This document shows, piece by piece, positions 44,340 through 56,845 of a stretch of 64,000 bases of DNA. Both the position numbers and the translations under genes were made by a program. Under the pieces are notes generated by a model that saw only the letters and a program-made list of their open reading frames with translations, was not told where the DNA came from and ran no database searches. How positions within the stretch are numbered: the stretch's first letter is position 1; every line of letters starts with the position of its first letter. The stretch is from Allolobophora icterica (Eukaryota > Annelida > Clitellata > Crassiclitellata > Lumbricidae), in contig OY744611.1 in the NCBI GenBank assembly GCA_963556255.1, positions 9,473,376 to 9,537,375 on the forward strand, written 5' to 3'.

Positions 44340-45190
44340 CACAACAAAAGACGGATTAACAGATAGTGACAGATAAATTGAAACACAGACAGACAGAGTA
44401 AGAAGGGCAGTGAGCCCAGTAGTGACTGATTGATTGGCTGCCTACAGGATCCAAGAAAGGGAGAAACCCATCAAACCCTAAACCTCTACACTACGTGGAT
44501 CACTGGGTATGCCAACCACATTTAGTCGTCCTATCGACGCTACCCTTGAACAGTAATTAGGCCATCGTATAAACCAGAATCTTAAGTATTAGTAGATTAG
44601 AACAAGATCGCTTGCTGTCTGATATACCGAACGTGTGGTGAATAAAGCATCTCTACAAAACATCGTGTCGTGTCAGTCGTCGGTCGACAACCCCGCAATA
44701 TTCGTGCGACCAAGCAACACTACAACTTCGCGGAGAACCAGTCGATTCCCCACCTCTCGTATAAAGACATCTCATACAACATCACCTCCAGAACTGCGCG
44801 TTGCATCAAGGCAAATGATGAGCCAACCACACAACCAAACAATCGGGCGATACTACCTACACACGGGTAAGCAACCTTCGTCTACCGTCACGCCCACGCT
44901 CATCACACCATCACCGATTTCATTGCCGCCTTCGTCATCGGACGTTCAGTCAACTTCACTCACCCGCTTGGTCCCAGATTCGCCTCTTCGATCTCTCTCT
45001 CTCGCGTTCGTTACGACACTTCCGACACCTCGTCTCTTCCACCTTCCTCGCCGTAGGCCGATGCTTCCTCCACACGAACATCACCTTTGCCAGACGACTT
45101 CCGATTCTGACACTGATATGGCCAGCAGCTCGAACAATCTTGTCTCACCACCATACACCGGGCGTCGAGTTTTTGAAAAACTTTGAGCTC
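44340..45190 (+). other. Possible LTR-like end with Ser/Thr/Pro-rich frame
   Basis: GTGGTGAATAAAGCATCTC at ~44635 resembles the end of an LTR (poly(A) signal, then a short U5). After it, a 183-codon frame (44635-45186) is rich in Ser, Thr and Pro with no recognisable domain. It may be a decayed retroelement gag or chance. Confidence 0.3.
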
Positions 45191-45661
45191 TGAGCCACGT
45201 TCCGCAGGATGGACGAGGAGGCAAATGTAGGGGTTTTAACACTTCTACATGTTGGTGCAGACTTACAACCTACAGATTTATGTCGTATTTTATGTGTTTT
45301 GTAGAAGGAAGAGTGAGCAAGCAATGGTGCAAGTAGATGCTCTCGAACCGAATGGCTTTTTGTTGTCACGATATAAAGTATCTCCAAAGGAAAGTCTTCC
45401 CCGACTGAAAATAGTGTCTTCCCCGACGACTGTTTCGAAAGTTTCCCCACTTAAATAGAAACTCCCCTAGCTACGACGCAAAGTGGTCCCCCTAAAAATC
45501 GCTCCTCCATTTCGGCTGTCAATTCGAGATTTATACGCAGGCTTAGATAACACAGTGACGTCTCATACTACACAAGAGATAAAAGCAATACATACATGAT
45601 AGAATTTTCTCGCACCAACATACGTAAATTCTCCATAGTTACGGTAGGCCCCAACACCTAG

Positions 45662-45748
45662 AACAATCTACCCCATGACCAACGCCATATCTCCAACCTA
45701 AATACCTTCAAAAACCACCTGCGTACTCATCTGCTTAAGACCAGATAA
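45662..45748 (+). pseudogene. LINE ORF2 C-terminal tail fragment
   Basis: Plus-strand text NNLPHDQRHISNLNTFKNHL then RTHLLKTR and a stop. This is the NxLPxxLR...FKxxLKTHLF tail of CR1/L2-type LINEs. Confidence 0.7.
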
Positions 45749-46189
45749 TAATTAGATATCATGACTAGCAGTGATCCATTGTTGTGTAGTCGTTTTTCTT
45801 AGTTAAGAACTGTTGTTATAAATTAGTTAAGCTTTCAATAACTTGAACTACTGATCGACTGAAAAATGTAACCGAATAATCACTATTCTGCAGGGTTGTA
45901 ATCACAGAATTCTGTTTGATTCATTCATGTTACTATGGTATAGTGTTACTACCAAAGATTATATTAATTTTGCCACAACTAGACTCGGAAATGGGGCCTC
46001 ATATAGCGGGACTTAGATAACTTAGAGATCTCCTTTTGACCCACTCACCAGTGACTTAAATCTACATTAATAAGTACCACTGTATATTTATTACATAATA
46101 AATGAATGACTATCTTTACTGATTGGTAAACACTGGTAACACTGGATCTATAAACTATCGAATGATTGAGTGACTGACGTTAAAGGTAA
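45749..46189. other. Intron sequence, nothing recognised
   Basis: AT-rich; GGGGCCTCATATAGCGGGAC at ~45994 loosely pairs with sequence near 49207-49225 and may be the outer end of the palindrome that follows. Confidence 0.4.
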
Positions 46190-49185
46190 AAATTAGACCG
46201 AAGTAGTCAAACGACATCACAAACAAAAGAATAGGATGGAGTTAAAAATAACAATTCTAGAAAATAAACCTAAGAGTGATAAATCTTTGCCTTTTGTTAC
46301 AGTTAGTTATCATGCAAAATATTTTATAAAACTTCGTTCTCTAAGATGTGCCCAAGCGAGTTTCAAAATTTGACATTTTAAAAAAATTGCCAAATTTAGG
46401 AAAGTTTCAATAAAATGTAAAATTTGACTTGCTAATTGTAATATTATTTGAGCATTTAATTATGACGTATTTAATGACCAAACAAAATAAAATTGATAAA
46501 ATCCACCTTTTCGGATGTGCCCCAACGAGGCTTAAAATTTTACATTTATTAAATTTTTTTTGCAACAATTGTATATACTTAAAAATTTTCACACGGTTAA
46601 CTGTGATAGCGTTGAAGCATTTAGTTATGATGTATGTAATGACCATGCAATATAAAATTAATAAAATGATTGTATGTCAGCAATATTAAATAAACACTAA
46701 GCAATAAAAAAAGCAATCCTAACAGACTATGCTTATTAATCACTGAAAAGTGAGTCAATAGTCATTTTATTTAATCGATTCAACTCCGATTTAAATTCTG
46801 TTTGGTATTAAAACAAGGCTTTAGTTCCTGTGATTCCAATCTGGCAAGGATGAAACTATGTCTAGATGTTTGCGCAACCACTGCAGCACATGCCTCAGTA
46901 ACAAGTTTTACAAAGCGCTTAACCAAATGTGGTCGGCATGGCAAAAAATTCTGGAAAATCTAATGTGTTAACACACTCATTGGCAATAAATTCTTCAAGG
47001 TCAGCTTTGGAAAGTGGAAATGACTGGTGGTTCTGCTGCTTTTATGTTTTGCCAATCAGTCAGATCGATGTAATCATTTGCAGCAAAGTTAAGTTTTGGA
47101 ATAGAAAATTCGTTATATTCTGTACTCTTATGAACATTCATTACTCGGTCGCAAGATTCTGCGTAGTCCTAGAGCACGGATATGCTTCCGAGTATCGGTC
47201 ATCATTCCAAGAAGGATGCTTTCTGGATGTCCAAAATACAGAAGCAGAATTCGATTAGCTGCAAGCATCCGACACAGCATCGTCGCTTTTCTAACAGATA
47301 ATCACGTGCACAATAGTCACTGTCGGATGTGATGGCACTAATGTGACAAGTGGTAGAATTGTTAGAATTAGAATTCGCCAAGCCTTTGCAGTGGTGTGTC
47401 TGCCAGTTACTTTCGAATGGCAACGTCTGTATGGTAGACGGGCATTTACAGGGCTAATCGGCAAGTCTACGGCAAACTGTGAACTACGTACTGCCAGTTG
47501 TTTTGTATGAGAGAATTGAAGTTGATTTTCCGGAAGTCACAGCACTGATCTTAGCGCTGATTAAAAGTATTTGTTTGACATTTGTGAAGCAGTGGTAAAA
47601 GGATATTGTTCTCAGACTTCGCCAGATGTGATCCAGGTGCTATGTCGCACTCCAGATGGATAACCACAGCTAATCGAATCCTGCGTCTATAGGCCGTATA
47701 TTACAAGCGAATGCCTGTCACACAATCTGAAAATATACGAGTGTAAGCTCCGATGTGCTTTTACATCGAAATGAAACCCTATTTCCAATCTGACTCTTTG
47801 CACCTTTGGCGTACAATCTCCAGATAACGTTACCTACCGGAAGTCTTCAAGGCTGCTATCGACCTGGTAATACAGCGAAATGGCTTTTTCGACATCCAGA
47901 AAGCATCCTTCTTGGAATGATAACTGACACTCGGAAGCATAACCCTGCTCTAGGACTCCGCAGAATCTTGCGACCGAGAAAATGAATGTCAGCAGGAGTA
48001 CAAAATATGTGAATTTCCTAGTCCAGAACTTAACTTTGCTGCAAATGATCGATCATTTGCAGACTGACTTTGGAGCCTGGCAAAACGTAAAAGTAACAGA
48101 ACCACCTGTCATTTCCACACTTTCCTAAGCTGACTTTGGAGAATTCATCGCCAGTGAGTGTTTTCCCACACGGAATTTTCCAGAATTTTCATGCCACTTA
48201 CAATCGTTTGAGCGCTCTGTGAAACTTGTTACTGAGGCATCTGCTGCTGTGGTTGGGTAATTATCTAGAGATCTGGTTTCATCCATGACAGATTGGAACC
48301 ACAGCCATGTATCAATACCAAAGTAGAATTTCAATCGGAGTTGAATCAATGGAATAAAATAAGTATTGACTCGCTTTTCAGTAATTAATAAGTATAGTCT
48401 ATAGCTGTTGGGATTGTTTATTGTTAAGTGTTTATTTCATATTACTAACATACAATCATTTTATTAATTTTATTTTGCATGGTCATTAAATACATTATAT
48501 TTAAATGCTTAAAAACTGTTACTTAAATGTTTTAAGTTCATACCATTGTTACAAAATTTGACAAATTTTGTGATCAAATCTTGAAAATTCGTTGGACACA
48601 TCTTAGCTGGCAGATTTTATACATTTTATTTTGCATGGTCATTAAATGTATCATAATTAAACAACAACAACAGCAACATTAATAAAAATAATATTCGTTT
48701 TTAAATTCAAACTGACAACTACGCAGTAAGATTATATGATAGGCCTATACTAGTAACAGATGATCACAAGTTTAACAGAAGTCGAATTTAACTGTATTGC
48801 CGCGTGCAAGGCGCCTCACTGTCCTACTGCTCATTTTACAGTCGCCCCTTAGGGAGTGTAAGGAATGAAAAGGCTTAGCTGACCTTTATGGGGCTAGCGG
48901 ATATCGAACCCGCGTTCTTCTGATCTTCGTGCCAGCGTGTTACCATTCAACCATCTCCCGCCTTAATGCTTAAACACTATTACAATAATTAATAGCGTGT
49001 AACATTTTAAAATTGTTTTTTGAAATTTCCCTAATTTTGATAATTTCTTGACAATTGTCAAATTTTAAAAGCTCTTTGGGGCACATCTTCGAGAACGAAT
49101 TAAAAAAACCTATTTTGCATGATAACTAACTACACCAAAAGGAAACGATTTATCACTATGACGTTGAGTTTCTAGAATTTTTTCA
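46190..49185. mobile_element. Long inverted repeat, arms over 1 kb (foldback-like)
   Basis: The left arm (~46190-47280) and the right arm (~47830-49185) are complementary with roughly 80-85% identity by eye. Matches include TAGTTATCATGCAAAAT with ATTTTGCATGATAACTA, GCCTCAGTAACAAGTTT with its complement at ~48212, CTCGGTCGCAAGATTCTGCG, and CATTCCAAGAAGGATGCTTT. About 550 bp separates the arms. The right arm is longer because a SINE (48656-48966) inserted. Both arms also carry short tandem units with GATGTGCCCCA. The shape fits a foldback or long-inverted-repeat DNA transposon. Fragments of open frame in both arms were not recognised. Confidence 0.8.
48656..48966 (-). mobile_element. tRNA-derived SINE, copy 2
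   Basis: On the minus strand the 5' end has an A-box-like TGGTTGAATGGTAACACGCTGG (~48955-48934) and B box GGGTTCGATATCC (~48914-48902). The body has GAGGCGCCTTGCACGCGGC and AATTCGACTTCTGTTAAAC, as in copy 1. The tail is a GTT repeat (AACAACAAC on plus at 48661). The flanking arm sequence resumes on both sides, and TTAA occurs at each junction as a possible target duplication. Confidence 0.85.
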
Positions 49186-49297
49186 CTCCACCTTACTGTT
49201 GAAGCCCCGATATACAAGGGGACTCACATATCTGTAGTAACCTCCAGTCATAGTTTAATTATATGGATTCAAGTAAAGTAAAGGAGCACGCACTTAC

Positions 49298-49624
49298 TAA
49301 TTGCCAACAAGATTGCTTTTGCCGATGACAAAGTTGAGTCTATACAAAAGAAAATGAAAGCCAGACGAGATCGGTATCCAGCAGGTGGAACAAAAATTAG
49401 ATTGCACGACCCTGGTCCTAAAGATTCTGCCATGAACCAAGGAAGCTCATCTGAAATGGTTACTCCGCAAGTCGAATTTGTCAGTGGCTTGTCTCCTGAT
49501 TCGCCAACTGACCACCACGGAAGATACTTTGATGCCGTAGTGCAGTTGAAGATTATAGGGTCGTCCTTGTCTGAACGAGGAAACACGTTCGAGGGTTTCG
49601 TAGTAAAACCTCCGATTACAGGGT
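49298..49624 (-). CDS. Receptor exon: Ig-like domain 1
   Basis: 327 nt exon, acceptor TTATTTTTCAG above 49624, donor GTAAGTG below 49298, phase 1 at both ends; 109 residues. First cysteine in DPIIFNCTT, tryptophans in LPWWSVG, and a late AGYRSRLAFIFFCIDS in which FFC stands where Y-x-C is expected. Extra cysteines (NSTCG, GSCNL) could form a second disulphide. N-glycosylation sites NCT and NST. The fold assignment is weaker than for domains 2 and 3. Joined upstream it reads TSDPVIGGF, and downstream AILLAIKPELRL, both without stops. Confidence 0.75.
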
Positions 49625-51290
49625 CTGAAAAATAAATAAACGCGCTTTCATGCACTGCGGCTTTAAAAAATTATGCCAATGACGCACATCAGCTGCAAGA
49701 GGCTTTTCTGATATTTATATATTTAATAGTAATCGTAGCTGTAAACTCCGGAGCCCATAGCGCTACTGAAAAGCTAGGCTCACTGTTAGCCTTTCGTTTA
49801 TTCGCGAGCGATGCGTCGCGTTGTCCACAGATACCAAGTGGAGGACGAAGTCCGGTTGCAGCAAAACTAGGTAAGGAGGAGAATGACAAGATGATCAAGT
49901 GTTTTTCGTTTAATTGAAGGAACGGGATACGATTTCTTAAAGCGCTTAGACTTTAATTATGAACCTATCAGCAACTCTGGCAGCTGTCGACATGTTTTAA
50001 ATTTTATCAGCAAATTAGTATAGCTACATGAGTACATGTAATACAGTTAGACTAAACTTGGGACTACAATATGACGTTTAAAAACATTCGGTGAAAGTAA
50101 TTTCGAGGTCAATAAACAGGAAAGCTTGCTACGAAGGAAATAATATAAAACTGTTAGCCTTTCGTTATTCACTAATTCTCAGTCGTATTCAACTGCGATC
50201 GCTCTCGTTTGATCGCATGTCGTCTTGGCCTACGTGATTGATTCTTTCGAGTCGAGTCCAGATCTATGGATTATTTTCGTCACGGCTATTGAGCGACTCG
50301 TGTATTTAGAGTGACTTCGAGAGTTCGTATATGAAAGTTTTTCGATTTATCAACCGGCAAGCTACGAATGTCTGTTTTACGTGCACTCGGCGGCCCGACC
50401 AATAGCCGGACGTGCATCATCTTCTACCAGTAAGGAACTGCTCAGCGGCGTCGTCAATGTGTGCTACCGATTCGCAACCAGTTATCGTTCCAAAAAAAGC
50501 GAGGTAAAGAGACTGAACATTATGATATGTGTCAACGTGGGATGAGAATCAGGTGGCTGGGCTCCACGGGTTATTTGTTATGAAACAAATCTGGTTATTG
50601 AAATGAATGTTTGCTCATTCTGACATCGCGCTAACCTTGTTTTAAGTTACATTTTGAAAGTTACATTTTTAAGTTACATTTTGAAATATTTGTTACCCAT
50701 ATGTTATTTCATTGTTTTTCTTATTGCTGAAATTCCATTTCATAATGGCATTTATCATTAGTTGTGTGCGCAGAGGCTTGCCACTGTTGACTCTTTCAGT
50801 TTTACTTGCATTGTTTTTCTTATTGCTGAAATTCCATTTCTTAATGACATTTACCATTATATAGTTCAACGCAGAGAACGTCCTTGCAGCGGCGCCATAA
50901 TATTTGATTAACAATCACAACGAAAACACGTACTCTTTCGCCTTCGACAAAGTTACCTATCATGCTTGATTCAGACGGAATATAAGTAGATCCTCAGTTA
51001 TGAGTTTGGCTCGTTGTGAGATTAATCCAACTGATAGAAATTGTGTTTTATATTTCCTTCTCATCTTCCGCTTCGAGATTTTATACGGGACATACAGAAC
51101 TAGACTAACCAGAGGACATCTTCTTAGAGCTGCACGAACATAATTCGTTACAAAAAAGCTATCCTACTTTTAACTAGACCATCAGTTTGGCTAGCTAGAA
51201 GCGTTTTATATAGGCACCTAGAAGGGGCTATAGATATGTGCATATGCAAACATGCAAGCATTCACAACTACACATTCATACGCATTCAAG
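49625..51290. other. Intron sequence with one short direct repeat
   Basis: No gene. TTGTTTTTCTTATTGCTGAA with its following CATTTC..AATG block occurs at 50710 and again at 50809 (spacing 99 bp). Confidence 0.6.
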
Positions 51291-51292
51291 TG

Positions 51293-51420
51293 ACTATCGA
51301 CACCGTTAACCATAGCATTCCCTTGGAGCTCGTTGAATTATCGTTCCGTTTCGTGGGTCTCCTTCTGTCACGGTTGCGTTCCTTCTTCTCTGGCCGAACT
51401 CAAACAGCGATATTTGGCTT
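51293..51420 (+). pseudogene. LINE reverse transcriptase fragment
   Basis: Plus-strand text TIDTVNHSIPLELVELSFRF then SRLRSFFSGRTQTAIFG. FDTVNHSxLLxxLxxxG...WxxSFLSDRTQ is the conserved first catalytic region of CR1/L2 reverse transcriptases. Isolated fragment. Confidence 0.72.
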
Positions 51421-51664
51421 CACTTTCTGGTCTCTGACTGTGGGAAGTCGAAAGATGGATAAGGATTATGAGAAGTTATTTGAATTGTCGATTTGCTTGA
51501 TAAGTTGAAAGGGTACCAATGTTTCAAGGCTAACACGATGTCAGAATTAGCAAACATTCATTTCAACAACCCAATTATTTGGACTTTACAGAATAAGACA
51601 AGTTATGAGCGTTGAGGAGGCAACCAAGACCAAAGAGGAAAGCGTTTTTTTTTAAGTTACCGAC

Positions 51665-51778
51665 AGATGTCCTTCCGCCAATGTCCTCCGCCAATGTTCT
51701 CCGCCAATGTTCTCCAATGTTCTCCGCCAATGTCCTCCGCCAATGTCCTCCGCCAATGTCCTCCGCCAATATCCTCCT
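51665..51778. repeat. Minisatellite, CCGCCAATGTCCT unit
   Basis: About eight units of 13-15 bp (CCGCCAATGT(C/T)CT), some truncated to CCAATGTTCT. The minus-strand frame with repeated IGGGHWRRTLAE text comes from it. Confidence 0.92.
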
Positions 51779-52329
51779 GTGGCTAACCTTACTCGGCCTT
51801 ATATACACTTCGTTTAATCGTCTAAACGAGGTGTCAGCCGTTTTAATTGAAAGACCGTCCTCAGTGACCCGGCGTACAGAATCGACGGTGTCCAATTCGA
51901 TTCTGTAAGGGCAACATCTGTTATTCGCTACTCGCCAGTGATTGCTCCTCACGGGAACCGTTAGTTAACGGATGAGGAGTCAGTGGCTTTTCGCCACTTG
52001 GTCTTTGAACAAGAATGGTGACATTAATGAAATGGAAGAGGATGATGAGAGGGGCGTGAAGATAGGAGAGTTATTGATGGCTTGTTTGCGCTTCGGCGGG
52101 TGAACCTCGACCTCTGCACGGTTTAAGGGTTTTCATCAGTTTTGCGGTAAAGAGTCCTTGTGAATACATGTTGCTGCTCGCCTTATCGGTAGTTTGGCAT
52201 ATATAAAAATTTATGTGAAAGGAACTATACTGGTTTCCATGCGAAAGCGCATGGAGACCTTGATGTGTATGCGTAAAATTGCCTGGAAGGTTGTGCTCCA
52301 TCTTTCCTCAAGGAACTTTGCGTTTCAGC

Positions 52330-52590
52330 CCCTTCCTTCCCCGGTCGCAGATCTCTCCGCTCTGCAAAGCAGAGGCGACTTGGTTGCTCCACCGTCCCGG
52401 ACTTGCACGGTCAAGCAAAGAAGTTTTGCTGTAGTCGTCCCATCCTTCTAGAACAAACTGCCTAACAACCTACGACATGAGCTTCTCAGCCTCTCTTTGC
52501 CTCTTTTCCGCAAATACTTGAACCATTTTTTTCGATCGTTGTTTAATTGTGATAGGTCGGGAGAGCCTCTAATGAGTCTCTCTTGAAGTG
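52330..52590 (+). pseudogene. LINE ORF2 C-terminal tail fragment
   Basis: Plus-strand text RTCTVKQRSFAVVVPSF, then a stop where W is expected, NKLPNNLRHELLSLSLPLFR and KYLNHFF, ending at a stop near 52585. This is the SFxxxGPxxWNxLPxxLR...F(K)xxLKTxLF tail of CR1/L2 LINEs, with one substitution stop. Confidence 0.75.
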
Positions 52591-54546
52591 GCGCGACATA
52601 CAGATTTTCAATTACCTATACCATGTTTACAAAGGATGATATAGATGAAGGATAACATATGCAGAACGCGGACAACAAAATTTGAAGAACAACAGAGACA
52701 AAATTAATTGTCGAAGTCGTGCTGCAAGTTATTCGAAGACAAAGGATCTGAATTCTTTGTGATTAATGGCTTTCTATGTCAGATATAAGACCTGTTGGTA
52801 TGTCAACTGGTATTACCAAAAGAGATGAGTTTAATTTATGAATCGGTATTGGGGAATATCTTGGATAAGAGAAAAGTAGAAAACGAATTAAGTTATCATT
52901 TGCATGGCCAAAGATGAGAAGATACATAGTGAAAGTTTGTAAATATCGTGAGAAATGTCAGTTAACAGCAAGATGTTTGAGTTCCTATCACATCAATTGC
53001 AAGAATGAAATGCCGCATCGAAGAATAACTATACATTTTGTCGTCGGTCCAATCAATCCTATGTCTTCTGAAGGACACAAATTTTGTTTATGAATTGTTG
53101 ACTTGTGAACTAGATGACCTAATGTCTTTTTTGTTTCATTCGGTGATTGCGAAAGCCGTATGTGATAATTTTAGGGCGTTGTTCTTTAGCGTTGGCGTGC
53201 TTTCAGTAATAACAAGTTACCAAGGAACGAATCTACACTGAGTTTAAAAAAAGAATTTTTGTCTAATTCCATGGTTTGACAAGCAGAGGTAGAATTTTGG
53301 AACCAGACGTTTAAGAAAATATCCATCATGTGATTGTTGACAACCCAAAACGTGGTGGAAGTTATCCCAAGACAAAGATCTGAATTCTGTGTGGTTAATG
53401 TCTTACTATATAAGCTTAACATGGACGTTATGTTCACAGGATAATTCCTGCCAAATAAATGTACTGGAATGGCGGTGGTTTATAGAAATATTCAGCGTGG
53501 ACCATAGGCAACAGAAAAATGTTGTACGAGAGAAATTAATTTGCCACTTCATTTTGGAGTTTAGCCAGAAATGTACTTGAAAAAAATTATAGAAAAATAT
53601 GGAAAGCATTATAATCTGCAGAAAACTACTCACGAGAGAAACAATTACAATAGACAATGGTGATAAACACGTCATCATTTTGTCTCCAACGGCACATGAT
53701 TTACACTTCTGAATTGTCAAGTATCTGGCCAATTATTGGTCTCTAACAGTTCAAATGACGTTGCCATACACGGTTAGAACATGCTCTGTGTTCTACATGG
53801 TCATTGCTGGTGTTAGATGCCTGGTCCAGGTTTCGAGCCACATTATTTACCTCCTTGGAAAAGCCGTCACACTTCCGGGTTTACGCTGGATATGCAATAT
53901 TTTAACGAGTTTCCATTATTCCGTATAGAGATTCTTTGTGCGGCGATTTTATACGCTTTGAAAAATCGTTAATAAAAATCATCATCCCAGGAAATCCGTG
54001 AAGGAGACAATCAAACGATTGGCAGGCATACAACCCGTCAGGAAGTCACAGAAACTTGTTCATACTGTAGGGCTGATTTAAAAAAAAATCAGTTAAAGAC
54101 TAACATTTAATTTCGCTATTTTGGAATTTCAAGATCAGCGTTTAAATACAGATTTGTTGGCTGTATGCCGATGTAGACATAGACCCTTATTTGGTAAGAT
54201 ATTCGGCTTGGCTAATGCGACATATTCATCACTCATCAGGTACATTCCTTTGCTCATCACCCTCTCCGCCTCTTAGTGTATCTCTGTCTGTTTATTTCCG
54301 TCTGTTTGTATACACGAAACGTACATACTTAATACATATTTCATACTTACACAGAGTATTGGATACGCAAAATCATGCATTAAAACTTTCTTCATAAGAG
54401 CTTCTAAGTTAAAAGCTCTTATGGAGAATGTTCATTTTCTTTGTGTTCTCGCAGTGTTCTCATTTTATTCATACAGATCAACATATTTTTTCAATGAGCA
54501 TTTGGTCGTCACAAACTTGTAAACCTTGATATCGATTATAATTTAC
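52591..54546. other. Intron sequence; diverged duplication, no gene
   Basis: GACAAAGGATCTGAATTC...GATTAATG at ~52738 recurs as GACAAAGATCTGAATTC...GGTTAATG at ~53371, part of a diverged ~630 bp duplication. The open frames here show no domain. Confidence 0.5.
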
Positions 54547-54709
54547 CTGAAGTGATATTGTACGTAAGACTGAAACCTGTGTTGGTAATGGAAACATCTG
54601 TGTGAAAGGAAACATTTACAAGGTTGCATGAGGAGATCGTCAAAACTGCAGGAATGTATGAGCCAGAATAGCGTGGCGATGTAAAGTTGTTTCCAGATTC
54701 ACAATTAAT
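54547..54709 (-). CDS. Receptor exon: second half of a CUB domain
   Basis: 163 nt exon, acceptor TTTTATTGTAG above 54709, donor GTAAAT below 54547; enters in phase 0 and leaves in phase 1. The 54 residues read INCESGNNFTSPRYSGSYIP at the start, then VNVSFHTDVSITNTGFSLTY. V-x-V-x-F-x-(S/T)D...(G)F-x-x-x-Y is the C-terminal beta-strand signature of CUB domains, and the early cysteine fits the FCG position. N-glycosylation sites NFT, NVS, NIT. The first half of the CUB should be in an upstream exon (higher coordinate) ending in phase 0; I did not find it before the window end. Joined to the next exon it reads NITSDPVIGG. Confidence 0.78.
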
Positions 54710-55696
54710 CTACAATAAAACAAGCAGAGCAGAAGTCTTCGTGTCACAGTCAAGAATATTTAAAAGAGAATGAGATTTTGCTACGTTCAAATTCAAACTT
54801 CTGTTAGGCTTCAATCGAATCTTGCAGATAACTTAACATCTGATAAAGTCGTCGTTGGATGGATAGGACACGTTTGTCACTATGCGTCAGTGCAACACAA
54901 TGGCAAGAAAATTTGCTTGGAGACTCTTATTGAATTTCTAAATATCAAGTTATATCAACACTGCTCACCTTAGAAATCTGTTGAAGTACATATACTAATA
55001 TGAGGCTTCGTTTTTGAGCGCCATTGGTTGATGCCGCGCGCCTTAGACACCGGCGCGATAGATGTAACTAACTAAGATGAATATTAAAAACAGGCTATAT
55101 CAAGTAACGGTACAACTATGACTAATTGTATTAAAGTAGTTGACATAATACTGCATTACATTAAAGAGTCAGATTTGGTTTGTATAAGCTGTTGGTTTGA
55201 GGTGCCCGGTATGCGCCTTGTTCACGGTCTATTAGCGCATGTTTAGTTGTGGGGATAGGAAATTGCGACTATTGGTGTGCATGGTTTCAGTTGTGCAATT
55301 CCTCTCTAACAAATTAATTTCTTCTGTCCGTCAGCGACCTTTTAATGTTTTTATTGCAGCGGGCTTCGAAACATAGCCTTGTAAAATCTATGAGCTTAGC
55401 GTGAACTCAATTCAAGATACAGTCTTTAAATTGTCCAGAAACTTCGTACTATTTATACACGAACACACTCACGAGCACACGCACACACAAGCACGCACAC
55501 ACACACTTTATAAACGCGTCACGTGACCGATCATCATTACCGTTAATCATTACCGTTACCACATCACTCTTCGAAGTCGCGCCAGGCCACGTCACCACAT
55601 AATTTTCGCTCCGATAACCACAAAAATGGCTATACAATTAATTAATTAATTAATTACATTATAATTTACCTAATTAGCCTAATGAGCCTAATTGTC
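54710..55696. other. Upstream intron, no exon found
   Basis: Searched on the minus strand for the missing first half of CUB. A GTGAGC donor at ~54963-54968 has an open stretch upstream but no CUB character. A CA-rich patch lies at 55460-55505. Confidence 0.45.
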
Positions 55697-56400
55697 TCAA
55701 AGGCCTAAAAGTACATCAACTGAAAGCCTATGGAGTGACGAGTAGAGGAACCTGAGGCACATGACGGTGAGTGAGTGGCGGTAATGTTGAAGGAACTGAG
55801 AATTCTGTGGGAAATTCGTTCCAAAGTTGAGGTGCAATGTAGGACATAAATTATATCGATTGGAGAACTTGAGGCGAGAAGTGAATGGAGATGGGCGATA
55901 ATGAGATATGAGGATGATCAAGTAGACCGTAGTGCCTGGATTGTGAAGAGTTCGCGAATGTCGTTTGGTTGAGAGTATTGCAGTGAGTTGTAGGCCTAAG
56001 GTTAACGAAAGGACTTTGAAGTGATTGCGCTCAGGGATTTTCACCCAGTGGAGTGATTTAAGAACTGGATTTATATCTTGATGTTTGGATGTCCTGGCAG
56101 CATCTCGGGCGAGAGATTTTTGGATGAGTTGTAGACGCTTAATTTGGGTGGACTCGACGTTGACGAATAAAGAATTACAGTAAACAAGCTTGGAATGACA
56201 ATGGAAGTAGCGATGCTGGATGCATTTTTAAAGTCAAGCATGGGTAGAATGCGATGGATGTGACGAATATGTATGAAGCAGGTGCTCCAGAGGTTGGTGA
56301 TGTGATTAGAAAGAGATAGATGTAGATCACAGGTAACGCCAAGATTGCGCACAGTTGAGTCGGAAGTTAAAGTGAGAGATGCAGAGTTGGTGGGTAACTG
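55697..56400 (-). pseudogene. Decayed LINE A-type reverse transcriptase
   Basis: Minus-strand text MRNLGVTCDLHLSLSNHITN, CFIHIRHIHRILPMLDFKNA, then RLQLIQKSLAR-like text in a broken frame, and KIPERNHFKVLSLT. It parallels LINE A (42628-43255: VRNLGVIFDPHLSFSNHI, CFMHIRDHRRIRPMVDLK, KIPERIHYKVLSL) but has several frameshifts. An older copy of the same family. Confidence 0.82.
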
Positions 56401-56516
56401 GGTATGTGTGTTGACGGAATTTCGTCTTTTTTGCTCTCCCGTTGCCTTTTGTTCGTTTTTCTGGTTTCCAATGTTTATATCTTCATGGCAGTGTGTGTTT
56501 TTCTATTACACATATG

Positions 56517-56837
56517 CAGGGGCGGATCCAGAAGGTCTATCAGGGGGGGGGGGGCAAAAAATTATACATACATACCAACCTTCTTCTGGGAGAGGAATCA
56601 GTTTGTCAACCGATCACCGAAAATTTTTTTTTTATTCATCTCCCAAACAAAGTTGATGACTTTTTTTAGTCATTAACCTCTTTTATGTACCTCCTGTATA
56701 CATCCACGCCTACGGGGGGGGGGGAGGGCACGCCTGTGTAAACAGCATCAGCATCTTAAAACGCCTGTGTAAATATTACAGAAAAATTTCAAATGGGGGA
56801 TCATGGCCGAATTGGCCCCCCTCTGGATCCGCCCCTG
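56517..56837. mobile_element. hAT-type MITE, 321 bp
   Basis: Ends CAGGGGCGGATCCAGA and its complement (TCTGGATCCGCCCCTG), with CACATATG duplicated exactly at 56509-56516 and 56838-56845. G-runs lie just inside both ends. CAGGGGCGGATCCAG is a well-known terminus of animal hAT MITEs. No coding capacity. Confidence 0.96.
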
Positions 56838-56845
56838 CACATATG

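Noticed and set aside
54963..55090. Possible first-half CUB exon ending at GTGAGC
   Set aside because: The open stretch has no CUB residues (no C-x-W or PNYP-like pattern) and no good acceptor.
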